Shown piece by piece: positions 40,888-50,758 of a stretch of DNA of 64,000 nucleotides. Both the position numbers and the translations under genes were made by a program. The notes under the pieces are model-generated. The model did not search any database, was not told the origin of the DNA, and worked only from the letters and a program-made list of their open reading frames with translations. Numbering within the stretch: the first letter of the stretch is position 1; each line of letters starts with the position of its first letter. Location of the stretch: assembly GCF_000010805.1 (NCBI RefSeq), contig NC_012522.1, forward strand, positions 1,736,001 to 1,800,000, read 5' to 3'. Source of the DNA: Rhodococcus opacus B4 (GTDB lineage Bacteria; Actinomycetota; Actinomycetes; Mycobacteriales; Mycobacteriaceae).

Positions 40888-42150
40888 GTGGTCGCAGCAG
40901 AACAGTCGCCCGCGGGATCCCCGCTTCCCACCGCCACCGATGTCCTCGTCATCGGTGCTGGTCCGGCCGGGTCCTCGGCTGCCGCCTGGGCGGCCCGCGC
41001 GGGACGGGACGTGGTCCTCGCCGACGCGGCGGTGTTTCCCCGCGACAAGACGTGTGGCGACGGACTCACCCCCCGCGCCGTCGCCGAGCTCGATCATCTC
41101 GGCCTCGGCGACTGGGTGCGGTCGAAGGGCACCAATCGCGGGCTGAGGCTCAGCGGGTTCGGGCAGGAGCTCGAACTCGAGTGGCCCGGCAGGTCGTTCC
41201 CGGCCGTCGGCAGCGCCGTGGCCCGCACGGAACTGGACGACCGGATCCGCGCGACCGCCGTCGACGCCGGAGCCGTCATGGTGCAGGGCGCCAAGGCGAT
41301 CGGCGTCGAGCGGAACGGTGAGCGGGTGACGGCGGTGACCCTGAAGACGGCCGACGGGACCCACACCCTCACTTGCCGGACGCTGATCGTCGCCGACGGC
41401 GTCCGCTCGACCCTCGGCAAGCAGCTGGGTCGCGAATGGCACCGGGACACGGCATACGGTGTGGCCGCCCGCGCCTACATCGCCACCGACCGCAGCGCCG
41501 ACCCGTGGATCACGTCGCACCTCGAACTGCGTGACGGAGAAGGAACGCTGCAGTCGGGCTACGGCTGGGTGTTCCCCCTGGGCACCGGCGAGGTGAACAT
41601 CGGCGTCGGCACCCTGGCCACCGCCAAACGTCCGGCCCCGGGCGCGCTGCGTCCCCTCCTGGACCTGTACACGGCGCAGCGCCGCGAGGAATGGAACTGG
41701 GACGGGGAGCTGCGGGCCGTCGCGTCGGCGTTGCTGCCGATGGGCGGTGCGGTGTCGCACATCGCGGGCCGGAACTGGGCGATCATCGGCGACGCGGCGG
41801 CGTGCGTGAATCCGCTGAACGGCGAGGGCATCGACTACGGGCTCGAGGGCGGGCGCCTGGTCGCGGAGGTCCTCGACGCCGACGACCTGACGCAGCTGTG
41901 GCCGTCGATTCTGAGGGAGCGGTACGGCCGGGCGTTCTCGGTGGCGCGGCGACTCGCCGGACTGCTGACCGTGCCCCGGGTCCTGCCGGCGTCCGGCCCG
42001 GTGGCGATGCGGTCCCGCGCTCTGATGACCGTCGCGGTGCGCGTCATGGGCAACCTCGTCACCGAGGAGGACAGCGACCTCACCGCCCGCGCGTGGCGGG
42101 CCTCCGGCCGAGTGTCGCAGAAGGTCGACTCGCGGCCGCTGTTCGGCTGA
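40888..42150 (+). CDS. menJ: Geranylgeranyl reductase-family flavoprotein, menaquinone reductase MenJ
   Basis: The 420-residue protein has a GTG start. FAD Rossmann motif VLVIGAGPAGSSAAAWAARA, then FPRDKTCGDGLTPRAV with the CGDG motif of this family, and the C-terminal FAD motif GDAAACVNPLNGEGIDYGLE. The M. tuberculosis relative saturates one isoprene unit of the menaquinone side chain (MK-9(II-H2)). Synteny with menG and the polyprenyl synthase supports that role. Confidence 0.92.
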   Translation: MVAAEQSPAGSPLPTATDVLVIGAGPAGSSAAAWAARAGRDVVLADAAVFPRDKTCGDGLTPRAVAELDHLGLGDWVRSKGTNRGLRLSGFGQELELEWPGRSFPAVGSAVARTELDDRIRATAVDAGAVMVQGAKAIGVERNGERVTAVTLKTADGTHTLTCRTLIVADGVRSTLGKQLGREWHRDTAYGVAARAYIATDRSADPWITSHLELRDGEGTLQSGYGWVFPLGTGEVNIGVGTLATAKRPAPGALRPLLDLYTAQRREEWNWDGELRAVASALLPMGGAVSHIAGRNWAIIGDAAACVNPLNGEGIDYGLEGGRLVAEVLDADDLTQLWPSILRERYGRAFSVARRLAGLLTVPRVLPASGPVAMRSRALMTVAVRVMGNLVTEEDSDLTARAWRASGRVSQKVDSRPLFG

Positions 42151-42153
42151 GGG

Positions 42154-42852
42154 TCAGCGCGTGGCGCGGTGCAGGGCGACCACGCCGCCGGTGAGGTTGC
42201 GCCACTGCACGTTCCGCCACCCGGCCGCCTCGATGCGCAGCGCGAGTTCCTGCTGGGTCGGCCAGGCGCGGATGGATTCCGCGAGGTACACGTAGGCGTC
42301 GGGGTTGCTGCTGACGGCGCGCGCGACCCGCGGCAGCGCCTTCATCAGGTACTCCATGTAGACCGTGCGGAACGGCCCGAACACCGGGGTCGAGAACTCG
42401 CTCACGACGAGACGTCCGCCCGGTTTGGTGACCCGGGCGATCTCGCGGAGACCGGCGTCGAAATCGGAGACGTTGCGCAGCCCGAAGGAGATGGTGGCGG
42501 CGTCGAACACGGCGTCGGCGTAGGGAAGGTGCATGGCGTCGCCCGCGACCATCGGCACGTGGCGGCCGCTGCCTGCCTGCAGCATTCCCTTGGAGAAGTC
42601 GGTGGCCACACACCAGGCGCCCGATCGCCCGAGTTCGACCGTCGACACCCCGGTCCCGGCGGCGAGGTCGAGGACCCGCTCGCCCGGTTTCAGGGCCAGA
42701 GCCGAGCGCGTCGCCTTGCGCCAACTGCGATCCTGGCCGAACGACAGGATCGTGTTGGTGAGGTCGTAGCGCTTCGCGACGCCGTCGAACATCGACGCGA
42801 CCTCGTGCGGATCCTTTTCGAGCGACGCCCGCGAACCGTGTGTAGTTGCCAC
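42154..42852 (-). CDS. menG: Demethylmenaquinone methyltransferase
   Basis: The protein is 232 aa from a GTG at 42852 ([20 protein letters not shown]); longer frames to 43113 lack homology. SAM-binding motif [15 protein letters not shown] and the UbiE/MenG signatures [15 protein letters not shown] and [17 protein letters not shown] are clear. It makes the last methylation of menaquinone. It converges with menJ (3 bp between stops). Confidence 0.95.
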   Translation of the reverse strand: MATTHGSRASLEKDPHEVASMFDGVAKRYDLTNTILSFGQDRSWRKATRSALALKPGERVLDLAAGTGVSTVELGRSGAWCVATDFSKGMLQAGSGRHVPMVAGDAMHLPYADAVFDAATISFGLRNVSDFDAGLREIARVTKPGGRLVVSEFSTPVFGPFRTVYMEYLMKALPRVARAVSSNPDAYVYLAESIRAWPTQQELALRIEAAGWRNVQWRNLTGGVVALHRATR

Positions 42853-42868
42853 GCCCGAAACGCTACCA

Positions 42869-42904
42869 ACCGTGCCCGGCGGCGGCGTCGGCGCCGGGCA
42901 CGGT
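42869..42904 (-). terminator. Terminator after the aldehyde dehydrogenase gene
   Basis: A perfect 12-bp stem (42869-42880 with 42893-42904) with a 12-nt GC loop lies between the dehydrogenase stop and the menG start, so menG probably has its own promoter. No T tract. Confidence 0.55.
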
Positions 42905-42914
42905 GACGAGGCGG

Positions 42915-44291
42915 TCACTTCTTCGAGACCCGCACCAGCTTCTTGTTGACGAACTCGTCCATCCCCCACGGACCGAGTTCCCGGCCGACGCCGGAGCGTT
43001 TGACACCGCCGAACGGCAACCCGGGGAGTGTCGTGCCGTGCTCGTTGACGTACGCCATCCCGACGTCGAGCCGGTCGGCGACCTCGCGGGCCCCGTCGAG
43101 GTCGCTGCTCCACACCGACCCGCTGAGACCGTAGGCGGAGGAATTGGCGAGTTCGACGGCCTCGTCGGCGGTGGCGACCTTGTAGACGACGCCGACCGGC
43201 CCGAACAGTTCCTCGCTGTACGCGCGCATCTCGGGAGTCACGTCGACGAGCAGCGTCGGTTCGACGTACGAGCCGGGACCGTCGATCTTCTTCCCACCCG
43301 CGAGGAGCGTCGCGCCCTTGGCGACCGCGTCCTCGATCTGCTCGATCAGCGAATCGGCCGCGGTCTGCGAGGACAGCGGCCCGAGGACGGTCTTGGCGTC
43401 GAGCGGATCGCCCGTCGGGGTGGCCTTGAACGACTCGGCGAGCTTCGCGACGAACTCGTCGTAGTTCGGTTCCGTCACGATGAACCGCTTCGGCGAGTTG
43501 CAGGCCTGGCCGGCGTTGGACAGGCGGGCCCTGGTCGCCGTCTTGACGGTGGCGTCCATGTCCTCGGTGTCGAGGACGACGAACACGTCGGATCCACCGA
43601 GTTCGAGGACGACCTTCTTGAGGTTGCGGCCCGCCGTCTCGGCGACGCTGATCCCGGCCCGTTCACTGCCGGTGAGGGAGACGCCCTGGACGCGCGGATC
43701 CGCGATCATGTCGGCGACCTGCTCGTTGGTGGCGAACACGTTGACGTACGCGTCCTCCGGGAGGCCCGCCTGCCGGAAGATCTCCTCCATCAGCAGCGCC
43801 GACTGCGGACAGTTCGGGGCGTGCTTGAGCAGCACCGTGTTGCCGAGCACGAGGTTCGGTGCCGCGAAGCGGGCGACCTGGTAGTACGGGTAATTCCACG
43901 GCATCACGCCGACCAGCGCACCGATCGGCCTGCGGTAGACCACGGACTCGTCGGCGCCGGGCACGTCGAGCCGTTCCGCCTCGAGCAGTGCCGGACCGTT
44001 GTCCGCGTAGTAGCGGTAGATCGCCGAGGAGAGCTTGACCTCACCCTTGGCCTCCCGGACGGGCTTGCCCATCTCGAGGGCGATCATCCGCGCCAGTTCG
44101 TCCTCACGCTCGGCGTAGAGGTCGGCCGTCCGGCCGAGAATCCGGGCACGCTCCTCGGCGGGGACGTTCCGCCACTCGAGATATCCGCTGTGGGCGCGTG
44201 CGAGAGCCGACTCCACTCCTGCCTCGTCCAACGTCGTGAATTCCCGGACGGTTTCACCGGTCGCGGGGTTGACAGTTTTGTACTTGGCCAT
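42915..44291 (-). CDS. NAD(P)+-dependent succinate-semialdehyde dehydrogenase-like enzyme
   Basis: The protein is 458 aa from the ATG at 44291 ([18 protein letters not shown]). Aldehyde dehydrogenase motifs: [31 protein letters not shown] with the catalytic Glu near 229, and [12 protein letters not shown] with the nucleophilic Cys near 263. The sequence type is that of GabD2/Sad enzymes oxidising succinate semialdehyde or related aldehydes. The frame to 44594 overlaps the next gene and is rejected. Confidence 0.92.
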   Translation of the reverse strand: MAKYKTVNPATGETVREFTTLDEAGVESALARAHSGYLEWRNVPAEERARILGRTADLYAEREDELARMIALEMGKPVREAKGEVKLSSAIYRYYADNGPALLEAERLDVPGADESVVYRRPIGALVGVMPWNYPYYQVARFAAPNLVLGNTVLLKHAPNCPQSALLMEEIFRQAGLPEDAYVNVFATNEQVADMIADPRVQGVSLTGSERAGISVAETAGRNLKKVVLELGGSDVFVVLDTEDMDATVKTATRARLSNAGQACNSPKRFIVTEPNYDEFVAKLAESFKATPTGDPLDAKTVLGPLSSQTAADSLIEQIEDAVAKGATLLAGGKKIDGPGSYVEPTLLVDVTPEMRAYSEELFGPVGVVYKVATADEAVELANSSAYGLSGSVWSSDLDGAREVADRLDVGMAYVNEHGTTLPGLPFGGVKRSGVGRELGPWGMDEFVNKKLVRVSKK

Positions 44292-44346
44292 GCCTGAGCA
44301 ACGACGAGACGGCCTCGTCGAGTTCCCGCGGCTTCCGATCCGGTGG

Positions 44347-45492
44347 TCAGGCCGCCCGGGACTCGCGAAAGCCCTGACCGCCGACCACCGCCGCATAATG
44401 GACCAGAAGCTCGTCGCAGATCGCGGGCCACGTGCGGTGCAGCACCGACTGCCGGGCGGCCTCCCCGAAGCGGGCCCGCATCCGGCGGTCCCGGAGTGCG
44501 TCGACAGCGCTCGGCAGCAGTTCGGCGAACCGGTCGACCGGAAGCAGATAGCCGTTGCGGCAGTGGGCGACGAGATCGCGGGGCCCGCCCGCATCCGGTC
44601 CGATCACCGGCACCCCGCTCGCGAGCGCCTCCTGGACCGCCTGGCAGAACGTCTCGTGCTCGCCGGGGTGGACGAACACGTCCAGGCTCGCGTACGCCTC
44701 GGCGAGGTCGGTACCGCCGAGTTGGCCGGTGAAGACGGCGTCCGGCATCAGCCGTTGCAGCCGGGCCCGCTCCGGACCGTCGCCGACGATCACCAGCCGG
44801 ACAGCGGCGTCGTCCGCCAGCGCGGCGAGCCGCTCGACGTGCTTCTCGGGCGCGAGTCTGCCCACGAAACCGACGACGAGCCGGTCGGAGCCACGCAGCC
44901 AGGAGTCCCGCACGCCGGTGCTGCGGCGGGACGGCGCGAACCGGGAGGTCTCCACGCCGCGCGCCCAGCGGTGGACCCTCGGAATCCGCTGCTCGGCGAG
45001 CGCCTCGACCGCCGACGTGGACGGCGCGAGCGTGCGGGTGCAGCCCTTGTGGATCCGGCGGGTCCAGGCCCACGCCGCCCGGCTCGTGACGCCGAGGCCG
45101 TAGCTCTCGGCGAAACCCGCGACGTCGGTCTGGTACACCGCGACCGTCGGGACGTCGAGCCGGTGCGCCGCAGCGAGCCCGCCCGCCCCGAGGAGGAACG
45201 GCGACGCCAGGTGCACGACGTCGGGGTCGAATGCCCGAAGCGCGGCGGTGAGCCCGGGCTGCGGCAGACCCACCGGGAGCGAACTGACCTTCGGAACCAT
45301 CACCGCGGGCACCCGGTGGACGGGCACGCCGCCGTGTTCGGTCGGCGCAGGCGCCTGCGATCCCACCGAGTCCGGGGCGACGACCATCGCCTCGTGTCCG
45401 GCGCGCTGCAGATGGTCGAGAACCCGCAGCACCGAGTTGGTCACACCGTTCATGTTGGGAAGAAACGATTCCGCGACGATGGCTACTCTCAC
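44347..45492 (-). CDS. mgtA: GT4 mannosyltransferase, MgtA-like
   Basis: The 381-residue glycosyltransferase has the N-terminal [20 protein letters not shown] region and the C-terminal donor site [20 protein letters not shown] with the E-x7-E motif ([11 protein letters not shown]). Similarity and the position near menD match M. tuberculosis Rv0557 (MgtA/PimB), a GDP-mannose enzyme acting on glycolipids of lipomannan type. It has no membrane helix and works at the cytosolic face. The exact acceptor is inferred. Confidence 0.87.
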   Translation of the reverse strand: MRVAIVAESFLPNMNGVTNSVLRVLDHLQRAGHEAMVVAPDSVGSQAPAPTEHGGVPVHRVPAVMVPKVSSLPVGLPQPGLTAALRAFDPDVVHLASPFLLGAGGLAAAHRLDVPTVAVYQTDVAGFAESYGLGVTSRAAWAWTRRIHKGCTRTLAPSTSAVEALAEQRIPRVHRWARGVETSRFAPSRRSTGVRDSWLRGSDRLVVGFVGRLAPEKHVERLAALADDAAVRLVIVGDGPERARLQRLMPDAVFTGQLGGTDLAEAYASLDVFVHPGEHETFCQAVQEALASGVPVIGPDAGGPRDLVAHCRNGYLLPVDRFAELLPSAVDALRDRRMRARFGEAARQSVLHRTWPAICDELLVHYAAVVGGQGFRESRAA

Positions 45493-45564
45493 GCGCTCAG
45501 CGTGGCAGTGCTCGTGGTCACAGCAGCGAGATCGACGTGACTGTCGCGCGAAGTTCCGGGAAAT

Positions 45565-46005
45565 TCAGGATGACACTGCCGGCTCGGATTCCGCCGACAT
45601 CTCCCGCCGCCGGAGGTACCAGAGCACCGGTCCGGCGATCAGCCACGTCACCACGATCAGCGAACCGGCGGGGATCACGGCCACGCTGGCATCGCGCCCG
45701 GACACCCGCACCAGGTCGGGGTCGCTGCGCGCGTACTCGACGTCGATCCGCTGGCCCACGGTGAGATTGGTCGGGTACAGCACGCCGAGTTCGGGATTGT
45801 GCGTCACCCCGTCCGGGGTGACGAAGCTGATGGCCGACCGCAACGACCCCGCCGACAGCACCTCCGCCGTGGCCACGCCGCGGTCGGACTGGATGGTGTG
45901 GTCGTTGCGCCAGGCGGCGAGAACGAGGAGCACGGCCAGGATCGAAATCCCGATCGCCGCCACCAGCACCCCGCGCCGGACCCGCCGCGTCACCCGCGCA
46001 TTCAC
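45565..46005 (-). CDS. DUF3592-type membrane protein
   Basis: The 146-residue protein has two membrane helices: one near residues 10-30 ([20 protein letters not shown]) and one near 110-130, with a beta-rich external loop between them containing [21 protein letters not shown]. The pattern is that of DUF3592 proteins and of Rv0556 in the same neighbourhood. Its start overlaps the menD stop by 4 bases. Function unknown. Confidence 0.85.
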   Translation of the reverse strand: MNARVTRRVRRGVLVAAIGISILAVLLVLAAWRNDHTIQSDRGVATAEVLSAGSLRSAISFVTPDGVTHNPELGVLYPTNLTVGQRIDVEYARSDPDLVRVSGRDASVAVIPAGSLIVVTWLIAGPVLWYLRRREMSAESEPAVSS

Positions 46006-47627
46006 AGTTGCGCCCGCACCGCGGCGTGCAACTCGCGCAGCCCGGAACGTTCGGTGGTCACCTCGAGCACCCGGATTCCGCGATCGCCGGGCGCGTCGGG
46101 CGTGCTCAGCAGCGTCGACAGCTCACCTAGACCCACCAGATGGTGCTCCACCCGGTACGCGGCGCAGAGGGCGGCGAGATCCATCCCGTGCGGAGTGCCG
46201 AAGACCCGCTCGAACACCCCGGCGTACTGGGGATCGCCCTGTTCGAGCAATTCGAAGATGCCGCCACCGTCGTCGTTGGCGACGACGATCGTCAAGTCCC
46301 GGGGCCGCGGTTCGCCCGAGCCGATGAGCAGCCCGGACGCGTCGTGCAGGAACGTGAGGTCCCCGAGCAGGGCCACCGTACGCCCCTCCTCGTAGGCGAG
46401 CGCCGCCCCGACGGCGGCGGACACGGTGCCGTCGATGCCGGCGACACCCCGGTTGGACAGCACCCGGACCTTCGGCGCCGGATAACTGACGAGTGCCGCG
46501 TCCCGGACGGGGTTGGACGCGCCGAGCAGCAACTGGTCGCCGTCGGTCAGGGCGTCCATGACGGCGGCCGCCACATGGAGGCCCGTCGCCTTCGGGTGGG
46601 CGGCGAGTTGCGCGCGCACCGCCTTGTCGGTGTGTTCGGACAGCGTGCGGCACCGGTTGATCCAGGCCCGGTCGGGTGCACCGGTCACCACCGCGCGGGT
46701 TCCGGTCGCCAGCACGTTCCCGGACACGTCGGGCCAGCGGGGGCCGGTGGTGAGCGCGTAGACGGCCACCGCCGGATCGGCGAGGACCTTCGACACGGAC
46801 CGGTGGAGGGTGGGGCGTCCGGTGATGACGGCCTGCCGCGGTTTGAGCTGCGGCAGCGCCATCGGGTGCACGGGGATGCCGTGCAGGGGCGCGGTCGGCT
46901 CGGCGACCGTCGGCAGTCCGGCGAGTTCCGGTCGCAGCGCCGACCCGTGCCCGGAGATCACGATGGTGTCCGGGGTGATGTCGAGGTCCATCGCCACGTC
47001 GAGCGTCGCGTGCTGGGTGGTGGTCCACGCCGCCCCACCCGGCCGTCCCTGCGGGACCGGGCCCTGCGCGTGCACGTCGGGGACGAGCGGTTCGCGGAGC
47101 GGGATGTCGAAGTGCACGGGTCCGGCGTTGCCCGACCTCGTGCCGCGCGCCGCGGCGAGGACCCGGCACACCGCCGAACGCCACTGGCTGTTCTGCCCGG
47201 CGTCGTCCTCGGCCAGGCCGAGGCTGATGGTCGCGCGCACCTGGCTGCCGAACAGTCCGAGTTGCTCGATGGTCTGGTTGGCGCCGGTGCCGAGCATCTC
47301 GTAGGGGCGGTTCGCGCTGAGCACCACGAGCGGCACCCGGGCGTAGTTCGCCTCGAGGACGGCGGGACCGAGATTCGCGACCGCGGTCCCGGACGTCATG
47401 ACGATCGGAACGGGACGCTTGCCCGCCACGGCCAGTCCGAGGGCGAGGAATCCCGCGGTGCGCTCGTCGATCCGCATGTGCAGGCGCAGTCGGCCCTCGA
47501 GGTCGGCGGCCTGCAGGGCGAACGCCAGCGGAGCATTCCGCGAACCCGGGCAGAGCACGACCTCGCGTACTCCCCCGCGGACCAGTTCGTCGACGACCGC
47601 GGTGGCTTGAGCAGTGGACGGGTTCAC
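46002..47627 (-). CDS. menD: SEPHCHC synthase MenD
   Basis: The 541-residue thiamine diphosphate enzyme has the start [20 protein letters not shown], the [13 protein letters not shown] motif and [15 protein letters not shown] with the conserved Glu. The C-terminal ThDP site reads [15 protein letters not shown]. It condenses isochorismate with 2-oxoglutarate, the first committed step of menaquinone synthesis. It is divergent from the flavin reductase gene across 93 bp. Confidence 0.96.
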   Translation of the reverse strand: MNPSTAQATAVVDELVRGGVREVVLCPGSRNAPLAFALQAADLEGRLRLHMRIDERTAGFLALGLAVAGKRPVPIVMTSGTAVANLGPAVLEANYARVPLVVLSANRPYEMLGTGANQTIEQLGLFGSQVRATISLGLAEDDAGQNSQWRSAVCRVLAAARGTRSGNAGPVHFDIPLREPLVPDVHAQGPVPQGRPGGAAWTTTQHATLDVAMDLDITPDTIVISGHGSALRPELAGLPTVAEPTAPLHGIPVHPMALPQLKPRQAVITGRPTLHRSVSKVLADPAVAVYALTTGPRWPDVSGNVLATGTRAVVTGAPDRAWINRCRTLSEHTDKAVRAQLAAHPKATGLHVAAAVMDALTDGDQLLLGASNPVRDAALVSYPAPKVRVLSNRGVAGIDGTVSAAVGAALAYEEGRTVALLGDLTFLHDASGLLIGSGEPRPRDLTIVVANDDGGGIFELLEQGDPQYAGVFERVFGTPHGMDLAALCAAYRVEHHLVGLGELSTLLSTPDAPGDRGIRVLEVTTERSGLRELHAAVRAQL

Positions 47628-47720
47628 GCCATCAAGAGTGTCAGATACTCCGGCACCCCCGTCCGGCGACCTGGCCGGGTGAGTTCACGGCCACATCCCC
47701 GGCGCTGACACCATGAGCGC

Positions 47721-48317
47721 ATGCGCACTCTCTTCGATCCCGCCGAGCTACCCCCACGCCGCATCTACCAGGTGCTGACCGCCTCGGTCGTGCCGCGACC
47801 GATCGCGTGGGTGTCCACGGTCTCCGCGGACGGGGTGGCCAACCTGGCCCCGTACAGCTTCTTCTCGGTGTCCAGCACGCAGCCGCCGGTCGTGCAATTC
47901 ACGTCCGTCACTCGCAAGGACAGTCTCCGGAACATCGAGGCGACGGGTGAGTTCGTGATCAACCTGGCGACGGAGCCCCTGGTGGCGGCGGTCAACGCCA
48001 GTTCCGCCACCTATGACAGCGACGTCGACGAGTTCGCCGCGCTGGGAATCGGGACCGAGCCCAGCGAGCGGGTCCGCCCGGTCCGGGTCGCGGGTTCGCC
48101 GGTCGCCATCGAATGCACCCTGCACGGGGTGATCCCGGTCGGTGACTCGTTCGTGGTGATGGGCGACGTCGTCACGATCGCGGTGCGTCCCGAGGCGCTC
48201 GCCGACGACGGTCTTCCGGACTTCGCCGAACTCGCACCGCTCAGCCGCCTCGGCCGCAACCAGTGGGGTCTGCCGCCGAAGGTCGTGATGCTGGACCGTC
48301 CGCATCGCCCCGAATAG
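47721..48317 (+). CDS. Flavin reductase-like FMN-binding protein
   Basis: The 198-residue split-barrel flavoprotein has PRPIAWVSTVSADGVANLAP and YSFFSVSSTQPPVVQFTSV motifs typical of the flavin reductase-like family. It probably reduces FMN or binds it as a cofactor for an unidentified partner. It stands alone; the siderophore-interacting protein gene follows 60 bp later but has its own iron-box promoter. Confidence 0.88.
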   Translation: MRTLFDPAELPPRRIYQVLTASVVPRPIAWVSTVSADGVANLAPYSFFSVSSTQPPVVQFTSVTRKDSLRNIEATGEFVINLATEPLVAAVNASSATYDSDVDEFAALGIGTEPSERVRPVRVAGSPVAIECTLHGVIPVGDSFVVMGDVVTIAVRPEALADDGLPDFAELAPLSRLGRNQWGLPPKVVMLDRPHRPE

Positions 48318-48324
48318 CGGATCG

Positions 48325-48343
48325 ATTGGTTAGGCTTACCTGA
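48325..48343. promoter_or_regulatory. IdeR/DtxR iron box
   Basis: ATTGGTTAGGCTTACCTGA matches 15 of 19 positions of the TTAGGTTAGGCTAACCTAA consensus known for IdeR. It lies 35 bp before the siderophore-interacting protein start, where it would repress under iron-replete conditions. Confidence 0.75.
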
Positions 48344-48377
48344 TAACCGCACCGCAACCGGGGGAGCTATCACCGAC

Positions 48378-49205
48378 ATGGCCCAGCGCAGCAAGTTCGT
48401 CAAACCTCAGAGTCGCCGGATCGCGTCCGCACGAGTGGTCGCCGGCAAGCAGATCAGCCCGAACTTCGTCCGCGTCACCATCGCGGGCGAGGAACTCGAC
48501 TCCGTCAGCCCCATGGGCTTCGACCAGTGGTTCCGGATGTTCATCCCCCAGCGGGGACAGAGCACGCTGCGGCTTCCGACCAGCGCGAGCAACCTCTGGT
48601 ACGCCCAGTACAAGCTGATGTCCAAGGACACCCGGCCGGTGGTGCGCAACTACACGGTCCGCGAACTTCGCGTCGCGGGGTCGGGAGCGTTCGGCGACAC
48701 CACCGAGATCGACATCGACTTCGCCTCGCACGGCGACCTCGGTCCCGCGTCGGCGTGGGCGAACGCGGCCGCGGCCGGTGACCAGGTGGCGATCCTCGAC
48801 GAGGGCCTGATCTACAACCCGACGCCGGACGCCGAGTGGCAGCTGCTCGTCGGCGACGAGAGCGCGCTTCCCGCGATCGTCGGGATCCTGCGCTCGGCAC
48901 CGCAGGACCTGCGGGCCGAGGTGTTCGTCGAGATTCCCGATCCCGAAGACGCTCAGGACGTTTCGGTGGGTGACGGCGTGAACGTGCACTGGCTGGTCCG
49001 CGAGAACGCCGACGCCCGCCCGGGAGTGCTCGCACTGAACACGGTGAAGCAGGCGGAATTGCCGGCCGGGCCCTCCTACACGTTCGTCGCCGGCGAGAGC
49101 GAGCTGACGACGGCGCTGCGGCGCCACCTCGTGAACGAGCGCCGCATCCCGAAGTCGAACATCTCGTTCACCGGGTACTGGCGCTTCGGCCACGCCGCGA
49201 ACTGA
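48378..49205 (+). CDS. Siderophore-interacting protein (ferric-siderophore reductase)
   Basis: The 275-residue protein of the SIP/ViuB family has an N-terminal FAD-binding barrel (RNYTVRELRVAGSGAFGD with the RxYT motif; DIDFASHGDLGPASAWA) and a C-terminal NAD(P)H domain (FVAGESELTTALRRHLVNER). It reduces ferric siderophores in the cytosol to release iron. The iron box in front supports induction under iron limitation. Confidence 0.93.
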   Translation: MAQRSKFVKPQSRRIASARVVAGKQISPNFVRVTIAGEELDSVSPMGFDQWFRMFIPQRGQSTLRLPTSASNLWYAQYKLMSKDTRPVVRNYTVRELRVAGSGAFGDTTEIDIDFASHGDLGPASAWANAAAAGDQVAILDEGLIYNPTPDAEWQLLVGDESALPAIVGILRSAPQDLRAEVFVEIPDPEDAQDVSVGDGVNVHWLVRENADARPGVLALNTVKQAELPAGPSYTFVAGESELTTALRRHLVNERRIPKSNISFTGYWRFGHAAN

Positions 49206-49208
49206 CCA

Positions 49209-49254
49209 CAGGTGAGTGGCAAAGAGTGCCGGGGCACTCTTTGCCACTCACCTG
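49209..49254. terminator. Perfect 22-bp palindrome between convergent genes
   Basis: Arms 49209-49230 and 49233-49254 are perfectly complementary around a GG centre. It fills the gap between the siderophore-interacting protein and the DUF6918-type gene and is probably a bidirectional terminator. Its GTGAGTGG core resembles family A repeats. Confidence 0.8.
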
Positions 49255-49259
49255 GGTTC

Positions 49260-49712
49260 TCAGTTGGCGTGCTTCTGGACGAGGGCGCCCAGACGCGGAA
49301 GTGCCTCGATCACATTCTTCTTCGCCGAGGGACGCAGCGACGAGTACACCTTCTTGACAGCGCCGCGGTCGCTGCCCTCGATGCGCTCGTCGGTCACACC
49401 GAGGAGCGAGTCCGCGACCTCGTCGCTGCGCGCAACCAGGTACTCGGAGAATCCGGCCTCACCACTGGCGGTGAAGGCCTGCCAGTACGGCTCGAGCTTG
49501 GTGACGAACGCCGGCAGCAGACCCTCGATGGCGTCCGGCACGATCGACGGTCCCACCTTCTTGACGGCGCCGTATCCACCCTTCAGTGCCAGTCCCGAGG
49601 CCCCCGACTTGTCCGAAACCTCCGCGTCGATGAGAGCCTGGACGTCTGCGACGACCGCAGGAACGCGCGACTCGTCGAGCAGGGTTTCGTTCAGAGCTGC
49701 AACCACTTTCAA
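49260..49712 (-). CDS. Conserved actinobacterial protein of DUF6918 type
   Basis: The 150-residue protein has no signal peptide or membrane helix. It is predicted mostly helical, with regularly spaced Lys/Ala motifs (LKGGYGAVKKVGPSIVPDAI and RGAVKKVYSSLRPSAKKNVI). I recognise it only as a conserved small actinobacterial protein. It is 39 bp upstream of the menC end, on the same strand. Function unknown. Confidence 0.75.
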   Translation of the reverse strand: MKVVAALNETLLDESRVPAVVADVQALIDAEVSDKSGASGLALKGGYGAVKKVGPSIVPDAIEGLLPAFVTKLEPYWQAFTASGEAGFSEYLVARSDEVADSLLGVTDERIEGSDRGAVKKVYSSLRPSAKKNVIEALPRLGALVQKHAN

Positions 49713-49751
49713 TGCCTCCGTATTGACTGAGCGATCAGGTCCGGCCAGACA

Positions 49752-50753
49752 CTATACGAAAAACCGGACGCCGCGTTGTTCGAGCAGGCCATGGCACCGG
49801 CGTGCCCGCTCGATCCACCAGCGTGAACGCTCCTCCGGCGCGGCGAGAGCCGTGACGCGTTCGACGTCGGGTGCCACCGCCTCGACGGCGAGTTCACCGT
49901 CGACCGGTTCGCGGGCGCGGGCCACGTCCGCCTCGAACAGTCCCCCGGTACCCAGACCGCACGCGAACTGCAACTCGGGCAGGGCCGCGGCAGCCGCGAC
50001 ACCGGCAGCGATGCCGACGGCGGTGTCCAGGGCGCTCGACACGACCACCGGCACACCGTGCGACGACAACTCCTCGGCGAGCGACAGCAGCCGTCGCATC
50101 CCGCCGAGCGGGGCGACCTTCACGACGGCCACGTCCGCTCCGCCGGCCCGCACGACCTTCAGCGGATCCTCGGCCCGCCGGATGGACTCGTCGGCGGCCA
50201 CCCGCACGTCGGGCATCCGCCTGCGGACCTCCACCAGCTCGGGCACGCTCGCGCACGGCTGTTCGGCGTATTCGAGCGGACCGTCGGCGGTCAGCGCCCG
50301 CAGGGCGGCCTCGGCCTCGTCGACCGACCAGCCGCCGTTGGCGTCGACGCGCACGTTCGGGACGAGCTCGCGCACCGCCCGCACCCTTGCGACGTCCTCG
50401 TCGAGGGTCTGACCACGTTCGGCCACTTTCACTTTCGCGGTCCGTGCGCCGGGGTACCGCGCGAGCAGGTCGGGCACCCGGCCGGCGTCGACGGCGGGAA
50501 CGGTCGCGTTGATCGGCACCGCTGTTCGCACCGCAGGCGGCGGTCCGAGCCACGCGTCCTCGATCGCAGACTGCAACCAGTGCGCCGCCTCGTCGTCCGC
50601 GTACTCGGGGAACGGGGCGAACTCACCCCAACCCGCGGGACCGCGCAACAGCAGCGCTTCTCGCGTCGTGATGCCGCGGAACCGCACGCGCATGGGCAGA
50701 CTCACCACGACGGCGTCGGCCAGGACCTCCCCGGGGGAGGGCAGGGACGTCAC
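49752..50753 (-). CDS. menC: o-Succinylbenzoate synthase MenC
   Basis: The protein is 333 aa from a GTG at 50753 (MTSLPSPGEVLADAVVVSLP). It is an enolase-superfamily enzyme with the Lys-x-Lys motif (AKVKVAERG), metal ligands in RVDANGGW, EYAEQPC and VAADESIR, and the second catalytic Lys in VVKVAPLGG. It dehydrates SHCHC to o-succinylbenzoate. It follows the PaaI-like thioesterase gene with 5 bp between. Frames extending to 52391 are artefacts. Confidence 0.94.
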   Translation of the reverse strand: MTSLPSPGEVLADAVVVSLPMRVRFRGITTREALLLRGPAGWGEFAPFPEYADDEAAHWLQSAIEDAWLGPPPAVRTAVPINATVPAVDAGRVPDLLARYPGARTAKVKVAERGQTLDEDVARVRAVRELVPNVRVDANGGWSVDEAEAALRALTADGPLEYAEQPCASVPELVEVRRRMPDVRVAADESIRRAEDPLKVVRAGGADVAVVKVAPLGGMRRLLSLAEELSSHGVPVVVSSALDTAVGIAAGVAAAAALPELQFACGLGTGGLFEADVARAREPVDGELAVEAVAPDVERVTALAAPEERSRWWIERARRCHGLLEQRGVRFFV

Positions 50754-50758
50754 GGGGG

